NCBI GenBank assembly: GCA_003290165.1
Contig: QNQO01000557.1
Coordinates: forward strand, 310,001 to 374,000
Source of the DNA: Berberis thunbergii
Taxonomy: Eukaryota > Streptophyta > Magnoliopsida > Ranunculales > Berberidaceae
Length of the DNA: 64,000 nucleotides
Direction: 5' to 3'
Part shown: piece by piece, positions 54,399-64,000 of the stretch
Layout of the letters: every line of letters begins with the position of its first letter
Position numbering within the stretch: the first letter of the stretch is position 1
Made by a program: the position numbers and the translations under genes
Notes under the pieces: model-generated
Seen by the model: the letters and a program-made list of their open reading frames with translations, nothing else
Database searches by the model: none
Told to the model about the DNA's origin: nothing

Positions 54399-55880
54399 AT
54401 GCAGGCTATGCAAGATCCAAAGTGGCGTCAGGCCATGAGAAGTGGGATCAATGTTCTAGAATCCAATAACACTTGGACTTTACAGCCTATTCCTCCTGGA
54501 AAGCATCCGATTGGTTGTAAATGGGTCTATAAGATCAAACTTAATCCAGATGGTAGTGTTGAGCGCTACAAAACTCGTCTTCTCGCTAAAGAATACAGTC
54601 AAGTTGAAGGTATTGATTACAAAGAGACCTTTGCTCCTATTGCTAAATTAGCTACTGTTCATTTTCTCATTGCTTTTACAGTAACATAGGGTTGGCATTT
54701 ATGTCAACGATGTTTTTCTTTATGATGATCTTTTTGAGGATATGTACACGAGTCTTCCACCTGGATTCGGCCGAAAGGGGGTGACCCGGGTATGCAAGTT
54801 GAACAAGTCTTTATGCCAATGGTTCCTTAAGTTATCCTCTGCTCTCATATCAGCATACTACAATCGGTCTACGACTGATTACTTATTATTTGTCCGATTC
54901 AAGGATAACAACTTTATTGCAATTCTCGTATATGTTGATGATTTAATATTGGCAGGTAATGATCTCCAATACATTGAAGAAATAAAGAAATTTCTGGCAG
55001 GAAAATTCAAGCTCAAAGATTTTGGAAAATTGAAATATTTCCTTGGCATTGAAGTCGAGAGGTCATCCAAAGGGATTGCTTTATCTCAACCAAAATATGC
55101 ACTTAAAATATTGGAAGACACATGGTATCTTGGAGCAAAGCCTTCACATTATCCTATGGATCAAAACTTGGTGCTCACACATGATGATGAAGATTTACTA
55201 CCAAAACCCGCAACGTACCGTAGGCTCGTTGGAAAGTTGATATACTTAACGATCACGAGACCATATTTGGTTTATTCTGTACATGTCCTAAGTCACTTTA
55301 TGGACAAGCCCTGAATACCACATTTGGATGTTGTTCAAAAGGTCTTGAGGTATATCAAGGCTTCACCAGGACATGGTATTTTTTTATCTTCATTACAGTT
55401 GAAAGCTTATTGTGATGCAGATTGGGCTAGATATAGAGATACTAGGAGATCCATTATAGGTTATTGTGTCATGCTTGGCAATTCACCAATTTCTTGGAAA
55501 ACTAAGAAACAAACTACAATGAAAAGATCTACAGTTGAAGCAGAATATAGGGCCATGGCTTCCACATGTTGTGAGTTAACCTGGTTGAGGTACATTCTTA
55601 ATGATTTGCACATTAATCATCCTCAGGCAGCCCTCTTATTTATGACAACCCTGCACTCCATATTGCTTCTAATCCAGTTTTTCATGAGCTAAAGGAAGCA
55701 TATCGAGATTTATTGCCATTTGATTAGAGAGAAGATACAAGAGGGTACTATTCAAACTAAGCATGTTGGAACACTACATCAACTGGCAGATTTATTCACT
55801 AAAGCTTTGAGCACTTATCAATTTGATAATCTTCTTAGCAAGTTGGGTGTTACAAACATACACTTCAACTTTAGGGGGAG
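54399..55880 (+). pseudogene. Copia C reverse transcriptase and RNase H
   Basis: RT: MQDPKWRQAMRSGINVLESN, KWVYKIKLNPDGSVERYKTR, EGIDYKETFAPIAKLATV (54399-54689). A stop and a deletion remove the DVNNAFL block (54690-54720). Then YTSLPPGFGRKGVTRVCKLN, AILVYVDDLILAGNDL (YVDD near 54935), FKLKDFGKLKYFLGIEVERS. RNase H: YRRLVGKLIYLTITRPYL, AYCDADWARYRDTRRS (Asp), KKQTTMKRSTVEAEYRAMAS (Glu), TIQTKHVGTLHQLADLFTKA (55750-55810). Ends LLSKLGVTNIH just before the PPT. Confidence 0.88.
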
Positions 55881-56056
55881 TGTTAAAGAAAGAAAATTTG
55901 CATAGGTTAAATAATAGGAAAATCAGTATAGAATATGTTAGAAAAGTTAGAATAGAATAAGATGTCTTAGATTTCCTGTTTCCACAATATTAGGTAAGAG
56001 TTTGCTATATAAGCTTGTCAATTCAATACAATTCTATGAATATTTTCTTTTCAGCA
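55871..56056 (+). repeat. PPT and 3' LTR of copia C
   Basis: TTAGGGGGAG (55871-55880) then TGTTAAAGAAAGAAAATTTG. TATATAAGCTTG and CAATTCAATACAATTC lie at 56005-56032. The right end, taken at TTTTCAGCA (about 56056), is uncertain because no second LTR exists to compare. Confidence 0.7.
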
Positions 56057-56395
56057 ATAGGCCTTATCTGAATAAAGATGGGGAAGAACACCACAACTAT
56101 AGTTATTATCATCACAAACACTGTTTTCCACCCTAATATGACATAATTGATTTGGTTTTTTTACCAAACAACTGGATTTTTACACCATTTGCTCCCGTTA
56201 AAGGCCTACGATTATTGCACCAAGTTTTTACGAACCCGAAAAAGGATTGGAGGAGTGCCTACAAAATTCATGTAATGAAATTACAAAAAGGTTTTCTCAA
56301 ATCTTATCTATATTTTGATTTGCTATGTACAAGTTTTACCTAGTAAGCCCCTATTAGATGGACGGCAATGCATATATTAGCGAATATGATGAGCC
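56057..56395. other. Spacer between copia C and copia D
   Basis: Frame 56152-56343 (WIFTPFAPVKGLRLLHQVFT ...) has no motif I recognise. Nothing else supported. Confidence 0.5.
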
Positions 56396-56400
56396 AAGAA

Positions 56401-56619
56401 TGTTAAGCGTAAATAGCACAACTAATGTTGTTAGTTAGTTAAGCAGTTTGTTAAGCATAAAGGTTGTTAGATTACCAAACACAAATGTTGTTACTGATAT
56501 TGTTAGTTTGTTACAAGTACTTTCTATATAAACATATCCAATTTACATTTGTAAGAAGATAATGAAATACAGAACTTTGGTTCATGACTTCCTTCAGAAA
56601 TTAACATGGTATCAGAGCC
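56401..56619 (+). repeat. 5' LTR and primer site of copia D
   Basis: LTR 206 bp (TGTTAAGCGTAAATAGC ... AAATTAACA), TATATAAACATATCC at 56525. TGGTATCAGAGCC (56607-56619) follows at once, a perfect initiator-tRNA-Met site. Confidence 0.95.
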
Positions 56620-56703
56620 ATCTCATTTCCCATTTTCTTTAGAAGTTCACATTGTTTTTCCTTTCGACCGTCTCCTTCATTTCAAGCTTTCTTAGTAGTA
56701 TCA

Positions 56704-57655
56704 ATGGTGGATTAACCCTCTTCAAATGTTGCATCACTCACAAATTCTGTCATGACAGAGTCCAAACCAGTGGTGTTCACTCATGTTCTGTCTGTCAAAC
56801 TCGATGAACACAACTACTTGTTGTGGAAACAACAAGTGTTGGCAACAATCGAAGGTCATAAACTTCAGAAATTTATTGACAAAGATTCATTTCCATCACA
56901 ATTTCTATCGGCTGAAGATCAAGCAAATAGCATTGTTAATTCAGAGTTCATGAACTGGGAGGCAGCGAGATCAACTTCTCTTTTCATGGCTTTTTTCCTC
57001 TATGACTCAACCATTGCTCACAAGGTAGTAGACTATGAAACTTTTGAACATATTTGGAAAACTCTTGAACCTACTTCAACTCTCAAACAGTAGCCAAAAT
57101 CTCCCAGTTCAGAACTCAATTGCATAATTTCAAGAAAGGAGATCTTTCTATCAACGATTATCTACTGAAATTGAAATCTGTCATTGATCAATTAGCATCA
57201 GTAGGACATCCACTTTCTTCAAGAGATCATATAATGCAATATTTGATGGATTACCACAATTATATGACACTTTTGTAGTCTCAGTAAGCTCAAGATATGA
57301 TGATTATAATGTAGCAGAGGTCGAGTCTCTGTTGCTTGCTCAAGAGACAAGAATTGAACGACATTTGAAAGATCTTGATATTTCTAGCTCTATAAATGTA
57401 GCTCACACATCATACAATCCATCACCAAAGTCCTTTGTTTCTAATTCACCTAGAGGTGCAAGGTATCCATTCAATTCACAGACTCAATCACCAAGAGGAG
57501 GAGCAAGAACTGGATCTGGGAGAGGATATAAGTATTCTGGTTATCAGTCTGGTAGACCCCAATGTCAAATATGTGGCAAACTTGGTCATCTTGCTTTCAA
57601 ATGCTATAATAGGTTTGATAACAATGTGTCAAATCCATGGAACTCCAATCTATAA
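56704..57655 (+). pseudogene. Copia D gag
   Basis: ATG at 56704 is followed by a stop three codons later. The frame resumes at 56752: VKLDEHNYLLWKQQVLATIE, EFMNWEAARSTSLFMAFFLY, VVDYETFEHIWKTLEPTSTL. It continues in another frame with AKISQFRTQLHNFKKGDLSI and NDYLLKLKSVIDQLASVGHP (57090-57220). 57332-57655 ends with a CCHC knuckle CQICGKLGHLAFKC (57562-57603). Typical copia gag, with a premature stop and two shifts. Confidence 0.88.
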
Positions 57656-57763
57656 ACCTCGTCATCAAGCACACCTTCTCATACAACAAATCTAGCACCT
57701 CACCATGCCTATTCTACTGCTTCAAGTCAGTATACTCATCCAAACTGGGGAGCTGAATCTCAG

Positions 57764-58865
57764 TTGTCAATACAAACAAGTGGTGCTTCTTCATCAACAG
57801 ATCATCGGTGGTATCCTGACTCTAGGGCAATTGATCACTGCACTCCTTTTGCTCAGAATTTGGCATCCTCAGTGCCTTATCATGGCAATGAACAACTTCA
57901 TGTTGGTGATGGTACTGCATTGCAAATTCAAAATATTGGTCAGTCCTTCTTACACTCTTCAAAATTTTCAAGAACACTGCTTCTTAAGAACATTCTTCAA
58001 GTCCCTAAACTTACTAAAGTTTTGCTAAGTGTTTCAAAGTTTGCAAGAGACAATGGAGTATTCTTTGAGTTTCATCCTGACTTGTGTTTTGTCATGGATC
58101 ATGTCACCAATCAAGTCCTCTTGGAAGGGAAGCTTAACAAGGGACTTTATCTTTTCCCTTCCATGTCCCTTGCTACCCGAAAGTCAGTGTCTTCTTCAAC
58201 TACTGCAAGCTCTTCTGGTTGCAATCAAACAACTTCAGTTCATACAACCACAACCACATCTGCGTCCCCTTCTTCTTTGCATATTTGGCATGCTCGCCTA
58301 GGGCACCCCTCATTCCCACTTGTGCACAAGATACTCACTCGATGTAATATTCATGTTTCTAACAAGAATAATGAATTGTGTTCTTCATGTTGTTTAGGAA
58401 AAATACACAAATTTCCATTTTCTTGTTTTTCTACTATATACAATAAACCATTAGAACTCATTCATACAGATCTTTGGGGTCCTGCTTCCACTGTTCTTCT
58501 AATATATATAGGTATTATCTTTATTTCATTGATGCCTATGGTAGGTTCACTTGGGTATCGCCAAAGGGGTCGTGGTCGATTGGTTAAGGCTTTGTGGACT
58601 TGTTCCACAGATCCTTGCTTCGAGACCCACTGGAGGCATCTTTATTTCGGGGTGGTATTCGACCCGTAGGTCGCATCTCGGGACTAGGTTACGGATCCTA
58701 GGCTGAAAAAACCGGCTTGCCTTTCAAAAAAAAAAAAGGTTCACTTGGGTATATTTTTTAAAGAACGAATCTGATGCTTATTCTACTTTTATTAAGTTCA
58801 AATCCCAGGTTGAATTAGACTTTGGTCTCCCTATCAAGTGTATTCAATCGGATTGGGGAGGGGAG
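57764..58865 (+). pseudogene. Copia D protease and truncated integrase
   Basis: Protease WYPDSRAIDHCTPFAQNLAS (57808): the active-site D-S-G-A has become D-S-R-A. Then LHVGDGTALQIQNIGQSF, NILQVPKLTKVLLSVSKFAR. Pre-integrase: IWHARLGHPSFPLVHKILTR and CSSCCLGKIHKFPFS (58280-58425). Integrase: ELIHTDLWGPAS (58455, first Asp). After the SINE it resumes with RFTWVYFLKNESDAYSTFIK and IKCIQSDWGGE (58840-58862, second Asp), where it stops dead at the 3' LTR. Confidence 0.88.
58544..58752 (+). mobile_element. tRNA-derived SINE with perfect 15-bp target duplication
   Basis: Element body 58559-58737 (179 bp). Target duplication GGTTCACTTGGGTAT at 58544-58558 and 58738-58752, identical. A-box-like GTGGTCGATTGGTTAAGGC near 58572, B-box-like GCTTCGAGACCC at about 58617, 3' end CGGCTTGCCTTTC followed by A12. 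Same family as 2001-2095. Inserted into the integrase codons of copia D. The identical duplication points to a recent event. Confidence 0.95.
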
Positions 58866-59064
58866 TGTAAATAGCACAACTGATATTGTTAGTTAGTTAA
58901 GTAGTTAGTTAAGCATAAAGGTTGTTAGATTACTAAGCACAAATGTTGTTACTGATATTGTTAGTTTGTTACAAGTACTGTCTATATAAACATGTCCAAT
59001 GTACATTTGTAAGAAGAGAATGAAATACAGAACTTTGGCTCATGACTTCCTTCAGAAGTTAACA
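58866..59064 (+). repeat. 3' LTR of copia D
   Basis: 199 bp, TGTAAATAGCACAACTG to AAGTTAACA, closely similar to the 5' LTR apart from a 6-base difference near the start and scattered changes. Confidence 0.93.
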
Positions 59065-59069
59065 AAGAG

Positions 59070-61433
59070 GGTGTATAGAATCCAGTGAGAATGTGTCAAG
59101 GCATGCCATTACCGAATACAACAGACCCTATGCAACCATTTAAGATATAGAATAATGTAGTCGTTGAGATTCCAATTGAAGTAACCTTTTTTCATGACTT
59201 CATTGTCAGGTGGACTTGATTTCAGGTATTCTACAATATTCAGGTATAATATTGTCAAATGGAAACATAAATACCACACCCACACAAGTACTGCCATGAG
59301 TTATGGAGCAATGGAACAACAAATACTTCAGGTTCAGTGAATGTTCATAGTGAGCCATGTAACAAATTATACTGTCATCAGGTGGTCCATAATATGGCTT
59401 GCAAGATTTACGATGGCATTTCTAGCTTATGCAGGTCACATGTTCTTCCTATTGCACCAATACGGATGCTTGTTTCTGTTCGGTGCCCATCTGCATCGAG
59501 TTCCACATTTGTATCACTGACAAAAATTCAGTAATGTAACTTGTGTATCTACGCACGCCCATCTCGTGAACATATATCTCGTGAAATTCAGGAACACTAT
59601 TCCGTTTTCATTGCGAGACATATTTGTGCGACTTTAGTAAAATGACCATAACTTGCTCATTTCAAAACATTTTCAAGTAATTCAAGTTGTATTTATTAGA
59701 TAACTCATAGTACTACAACTTTTATGTTCAGATGAACTTGTGAATCGGTCTCAATGAGGGTTTAAATTGGTCGAAAATTACCCTATTTTGTATTTTTTAT
59801 TTTGAGTTTGGGTTTCGCTGTTATGCATATTTATTGGTGGTGTGAGAAAGTAAAAAAAAAAAAACCTCAATAATGATCTGAGAAAGAGGATATAGTGGTA
59901 TGAAATAATGGCTGCCTTAGATGAAATAATGTAAAGTAAGGAGAGCTCGGGAAAGTTCGATATCTGTCTTAAAACAATTTGCACATGCATCCAATAATTA
60001 TCGTAAAGCAGGTCAAGTTTGATTGAGGGCAGTTTTCACTGTGGGGACACTGGACAGCCTGATTCAGTTAAAAAAAAGGTGGTAAATTTCACAAAATTGT
60101 AAATATAGTACCCTGTTGGTGATAAGGTTCGCAGGGGGTGAATTTGGCTTGCACATCACCACATCCACCTACACCAGCCAGCGTAGGCACAGTGCAAAGA
60201 TGGCTCTACAACCCCTGCAGATGCTCTAATTATTTTTAACTTTTCACAATGATCCATACAGGAAACCTCAGTTTTAGTTTTTCCCATGTACGCTCACTGC
60301 ATACTACTCATTGAGCCAGTAATGGTATATCCAATTGAGGCTGAAGCAATAGCAGTATATTGAGCAAAGCTACATATTTTAATCTTCATCCCAACCTGAA
60401 AAAAACAGAACCGAATCTATGGTTTGTTGACTAGCTTCTGTGACCCTGAACCATGGGGATTTTATCATTTCAGATCAATCAACTTGGATCTAGCTATTGT
60501 GCAAAATATAGATCCTAATGGCCTAGTTAGATTGAAGCTTGAAGCCTTTGATATCAAGATTGACTCTACAGAACAGAGAAATTCTTGAAACAAATTTGTT
60601 GACTTGGTTTTCTGGTTGGATGCATAACAGTCTTCTATACTTGTAAGAAACCGAGTTTGAACGTTTTCTTTCAAGTTTACACACATAATGTGCTTATTGT
60701 TTATGTTCATGATTGACTTCTTATTTTTGCAGTCACCTTGACTTTTTTTTTGTTTTTAATAAATTTATTTTTTTTTTAAATATTTTTTCCTTTCTTTTGT
60801 TAGATTATGATCACATGCTATCTTTCGATACAAGTATTATTTATTATTTAATATAATTTCTTTTTTGTTTGATACTATTAAGAAATAAATTTTAAATGTT
60901 TTATAACATGAGCAGATTCACATTCTCAAAAATGTAATACACTATGATCAATAGGACAATCAATTTGAAAAAAAAAAGTCATTTTGGGGATTTGTATCGT
61001 AAACACACATCATATGGTTAATGTTTATGTTGATTATCGGCTTCTTATTTTAGCAATCACCTTGACTTTTATTATATGTTATCTTTGGATACAAGTATTA
61101 TTCATTTTGATTACTTATTTTGTTTGTTGTTACTAAGAATTAAAATTTAAATATCTCATAACATTAACAAGTTGGCTAATTTTTTTTGGGAGTTGCTACA
61201 TGTACTCGATTGTTTGGCTCGGTTGCACCGGCATTTTAATATGTTTTACTTTGTCGCACCAATGTAAAATATGTAATATTTACTTTTCTTTTAATAAATG
61301 AAACCATTTGGTGATTAAATTTTCTCGTTTACGAGTGTCAATAAATAAATCATAAGAAATGTAAGTGATTGAAACTATTAAAAAAATGCATTCAACCCCA
61401 AGAACTCTACATCCTAAAATTTATAATAAGAAT
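59070..61433. other. AT-rich DNA with weak exon-like pieces
   Basis: 59337-59534 is open on the plus strand and contains CATCAG|GTGG and TGCAG|GTCAC splice-like sites. 60470-60588 reads FRSINLDLAIVQNIDPNGLV then RLKLEAFDIKIDSTEQRNS and a stop, which looks like a coding tail of an unknown gene. Neither is recognised. 60720-61430 is very AT-rich with two partial copies of 'GACTTCTTATTTTTGCA-TCACCTTGACTTTT' (60713 and 61040). Confidence 0.4.
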
Positions 61434-62138
61434 TGATGCAGTTGTTTTCCGCTCTCTGCTTTGACCTTGACCTTGCAAACCTGCTGACTTGCACAAGGAA
61501 CACACGTGAGCCACGGACCACTGTTGTGGTGGCCGATGACACTCCGATGCTAAAGTCAGACAGAGATCTGAGGAAGGTGTAATGGTGTAAACAGAAAATT
61601 TGTAGCATACTTTAACTTACCAACCTCATGTTTTGTTTATAGTGCAGGAGTCTTGGTTCGACCAGGTCATCGATGAAGTAGTTTAGGGAAGATGATATGC
61701 GTAGAGATCCTTCTATAATTAGGAGTCGTGTTGTGAAGGGAAGTTTCCCCGTTAACCGTGTGCTTCTTGATACGCGGGAGATAGTTCCCGTTCCAAGAGT
61801 ATTCTATAGGTAGAAAGTCTTCATATGTGATACGTACTCTGAAATATGCTTTTTAGTTGGAAGCAAAGAGTCATTGTAATTGTCCGTCCGAAGCTGATCC
61901 TCGAGATACTTGCCTTAGCAGGGCTTATAGGTATTGAGGATAGCTTTGAGACACGTGGGCCCTAGCAGGCTATAAGAATTCATTTCTATTTTGCGGACTG
62001 TATTGGACGGGCTTAGAACCGCATGGGGCGGATCAGTGTTGAGTTGACGCTAGGGCCTGTCTTTCCTCGAGATCATCATGACACGTGTACGACACAGAGT
62101 TGAGACTGTTTTGGTGTATCATCAGCTACTCCCCCAGA
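61434..62138 (-). repeat. 3' LTR and PPT of Tat C
   Basis: LTR 692 bp, minus-strand start TGATGATACACCAAAACAG and end CTGCATCA. CTGGGGGAGTAGC (minus, 62126-62138) is the PPT. Aligns with 3589-4269 over its length, including the first about 206 bp that the 3' LTR of Tat A has lost. Confidence 0.92.
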
Positions 62139-62364
62139 GTTATTGTGTCATCACATCGGTTCGCTAAGCTATATCTTGAAAACATACGCTGCTCATGATG
62201 ATTGAGTTTGAATCGTTGCTTGAGCCATGCGCTTTTTTAATTGAATGTTAGTCGATTTAGTGGAGAAGTGGTGAGAACCCAACCCTTATTTAGGTCATCC
62301 TTTGTGCGGAGACCAACTATTATATTTTCCTGCTTTTAGAGATATTGCTTTGTTCATTTTTTGA

Positions 62365-64000
62365 TTGAAAAGATTGTTCATCTTCTTTATAGCTCAACAA
62401 AACCTTCTTGATGACACAAATTTGGCCAAGGACCTTGAGTTTTTCGAAGGCAGATTGCTTTCTAAATCGGGCTTCGCTGAAATCCGTACAAAGTTCGGGG
62501 ACCCTGAGGACCTGCCATTATATGCTATGAAGGATGATCAAACGCCAATGTTGCCGCCGGCGGGGTTTATCAGCTTGCACCGCGGGATGTTCCAAATTGG
62601 AGTCCATTTTTTCCTATTCTAGATGTGATTTGGGACTACTTGAACTTCCTTGGAATTCCTCCGGCCTAGTTGGTGCCTAATTGGTACATGATCCTTCTTC
62701 TCATTTTGATTAGGGCGAAGGAAGCTAGCGTCCGCGTGACTCCGCGAGTGATCCAGTTGCTGACTTCTTTTCGATTGAACAATCATGTTGTCTGTAAAAT
62801 GATGTCGTCGCTTTGCTTTGAAAATTTGCCTGATGACTTTAAGTCCCGGCAGAAGTATTGCTTCTTGGCTCCAGTGGATTCAAAGTACTTATAGTTCAAG
62901 GGTTGTCCGCTCGAACAAGAGTTCAAGCCACTTCGTAAGTATAATTTTTTCTTCCGATTCCGTTGTGCTTGGTTGTATGCTAATCATTGCTCGTGTTTTC
63001 TCGTATGACAATTTCCACTACTCCTCTTACCCTAGAAGAGAAACACTATGGAGACATTCCGTGACTTGCTAATGAAGAATGTGGTGGAAGTCATATGTGT
63101 TCCCAACTTTATTCGTAGTGGGCTGTGGGATAACTGGCATGAGGCCCCCACGCTTTACCGATCGTCGCGAGTTAAGTATAAATGTGTGGTCAACTCTAGG
63201 AAAAGGAAAGCCTCCGGAGTTAAGTTTCTTGATTCGTCTGATGCGGAGGGGTTGTCTAAGATACTTGCCTCCTTCGTGAGTTCGAAGAAGTCTCGTGTTA
63301 GAACTGGGTCGTCTTCAAAATGATCTGCTCCAGTAAGTGAGGAGCGTAAGCCTGATCGACCTGTCGGGGCGGAAGCCGATGTATCCGGCTAGGAGAGGGA
63401 CCACTTGCGATTGACAGGGGTTGAAAAGGTATTGAATCTTATTGTCGCACAGGCAGAAGATTTTAGCGAGCAGTTGATGCTAGTTGCAATGGCAACTTCT
63501 GCTTGCACCAATCTTCCTGGGGCCATTTCGATATAAGGTTTCTGTGAGGATCCACTTGAAATTTTGGAATTCGATCGTCCCACTAGGGGCTATCCGATAG
63601 TGGCCATGGTGACACGGGCCAAGTTTCTCATTGTCTGCATCGTTCCTCGTCTCACTCCAGGTTGTATCTCAAGATGTTGGAAGGTCCGTTGGACAACCGC
63701 GTACTTCTCTTCCTCCAGATCCTACTAAGTCATCTCATACTAAGGGGTCAGCTGCTAGTGATAAAGAAAAGGTTGCGGATGAGGGCCTGGGAGCAGTGGT
63801 GATGGCGTAACTCCTCATCCGGGAGAGCTTCATCCGGATGTGTGAATTAGTCTGTTTTCCCTAGACTTAGTAAGGATGAGTACTCAGGTCTGGCACCAGG
63901 AGGTTGATGTGAATTATGCTTCGAAGAAGCATATAAGCAGGCGTCATAGCTGGCTGATGGATCACGCTCCAAAACTCGAGGAGGATACGGTAGAAGGGCG
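62365..64000 (+). pseudogene. Tat C antisense accessory ORF (runs off window)
   Basis: 62365-62622: LAKDLEFFEGRLLSKSGFAE then IRTKFGDPEDLPLYAM and AGFISLHRGMFQIGVHF. Shift, then VPNWYMILLLILIRAKEASV, RQKYCFLAPVDSKYL (62670-62894), ending EFKPL at a donor-like CTTC|GTAAGT (62933-62942). An acceptor-like TTACCCTAG lies at 63030-63038. 63048-63323 continues: RDLLMKNVVEVICVPNFIRS then GLWDNWHEAPTLYRSS, and a basic stretch NSRKRKASGVK. The rest (63324-64000) is open in parts (LTGVEKVLNLIVAQAEDFSE). Homologous to the aORFs of A and B, and the most complete of the three at its N-terminus. Confidence 0.75.

Larger units (their letters stand above)
51558..56056 (+). mobile_element. Copia element C, no 5' LTR found
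   Basis: gag-PR-INT-RT-RNH in order on the plus strand, followed by a PPT and one LTR (55881 to about 56056). All domains carry stops. The 5' LTR and primer site are absent or too diverged to see. Confidence 0.85.
56401..59064 (+). mobile_element. Copia element D, internally deleted, non-autonomous
   Basis: 5' LTR 56401-56606, primer site, gag, protease, integrase start, PPT-like junction, 3' LTR 58866-59064. Flanks AAGAA (56396-56400) and AAGAG (59065-59069) are a 5-bp target duplication with one change. RT and RNase H are entirely missing. The element hosts a SINE. Confidence 0.92.
61434..64000 (-). mobile_element. Ty3/gypsy element C, Tat lineage, 3' end only
   Basis: 3' LTR 61434-62125, PPT 62126-62138 and the antisense accessory ORF up to the window edge. 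Orientation is minus, so pol should lie beyond 64000. The LTR is close to that of Tat A (same family). Confidence 0.88.

Overview
This window looks like transposon-dense, AT-rich nuclear DNA of a plant, probably a eudicot. I found no complete host gene, rRNA, tRNA gene or CRISPR array. Almost everything recognisable is a nested, decaying plant transposable element: Ty1/copia, Ty3/gypsy (Tat and Athila types), FAR1-type Mutator-like elements (MULE), CACTA, SINE and a CACTA-type MITE. Species cannot be decided from the sequence alone. Both ends of the window cut through elements.

Layout. 1-2220: 3' half of a copia element whose 3' LTR holds an old SINE. 2221-16455: a MULE with terminal inverted repeats of about 700 bp and a FAR1-like transposase pseudogene on the minus strand. 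Its left interior carries a viroplasmin / RNase H1 N-terminal-like relic, and it was split by a Tat-lineage gypsy element (3589-12299, target duplication ATATG), which itself carries a 640-bp insertion flanked by TCAGTAGA. 16456-20795: low-copy-looking DNA with a few exon-like blocks. 20796-24839: a copia element with LTRs, primer binding site and target duplication ATAGG, but no gag. 24960-32811: a minus-strand copia gag relic, then a probable CACTA element with a transposase fragment, which hosts the most interesting object in the window.

That object is a small LTR retrotransposon (29581-32473, minus orientation, target duplication GAGAG). Almost all of its coding interior has been replaced by the N-terminal half of a cellular LARP1-type La-related protein, in frame behind a gag-like N-terminus and followed by a leftover pol (chromodomain-type) tail. 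It resembles the gene-transducing Bs1 class of retroelement.

32815-37206: Athila protease relic, LTR-like promoter DNA, unrecognised ORFs and a 298-bp CACTA-type MITE with 3-bp target duplications. 37212-37895: solo Tat LTR. 38129-47052: a second Tat element (minus), 5'-truncated against a second FAR1-type transposase relic (47060-48240). 49350-50080: AT-rich minisatellite. 51558-56056: a third copia element. 56401-59064: a fourth, very short copia element with matched LTRs, interrupted by a SINE with a perfect 15-bp target duplication and lacking RT and RNase H. 61434-64000: 3' LTR and antisense accessory ORF of a third Tat element running off the window.

The three Tat elements share one architecture: gag-PR-RT-RNH-aRNH-INT on one strand, and between INT and the 3' LTR an accessory ORF on the opposite strand. 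In element A this region also has hypervariable tandem repeats. No gene in the window appears to be a functional autonomous transposon; the most intact reading frames are the LARP1 chimera, the copia B RNase H frame and the aRNH frame of Tat A.
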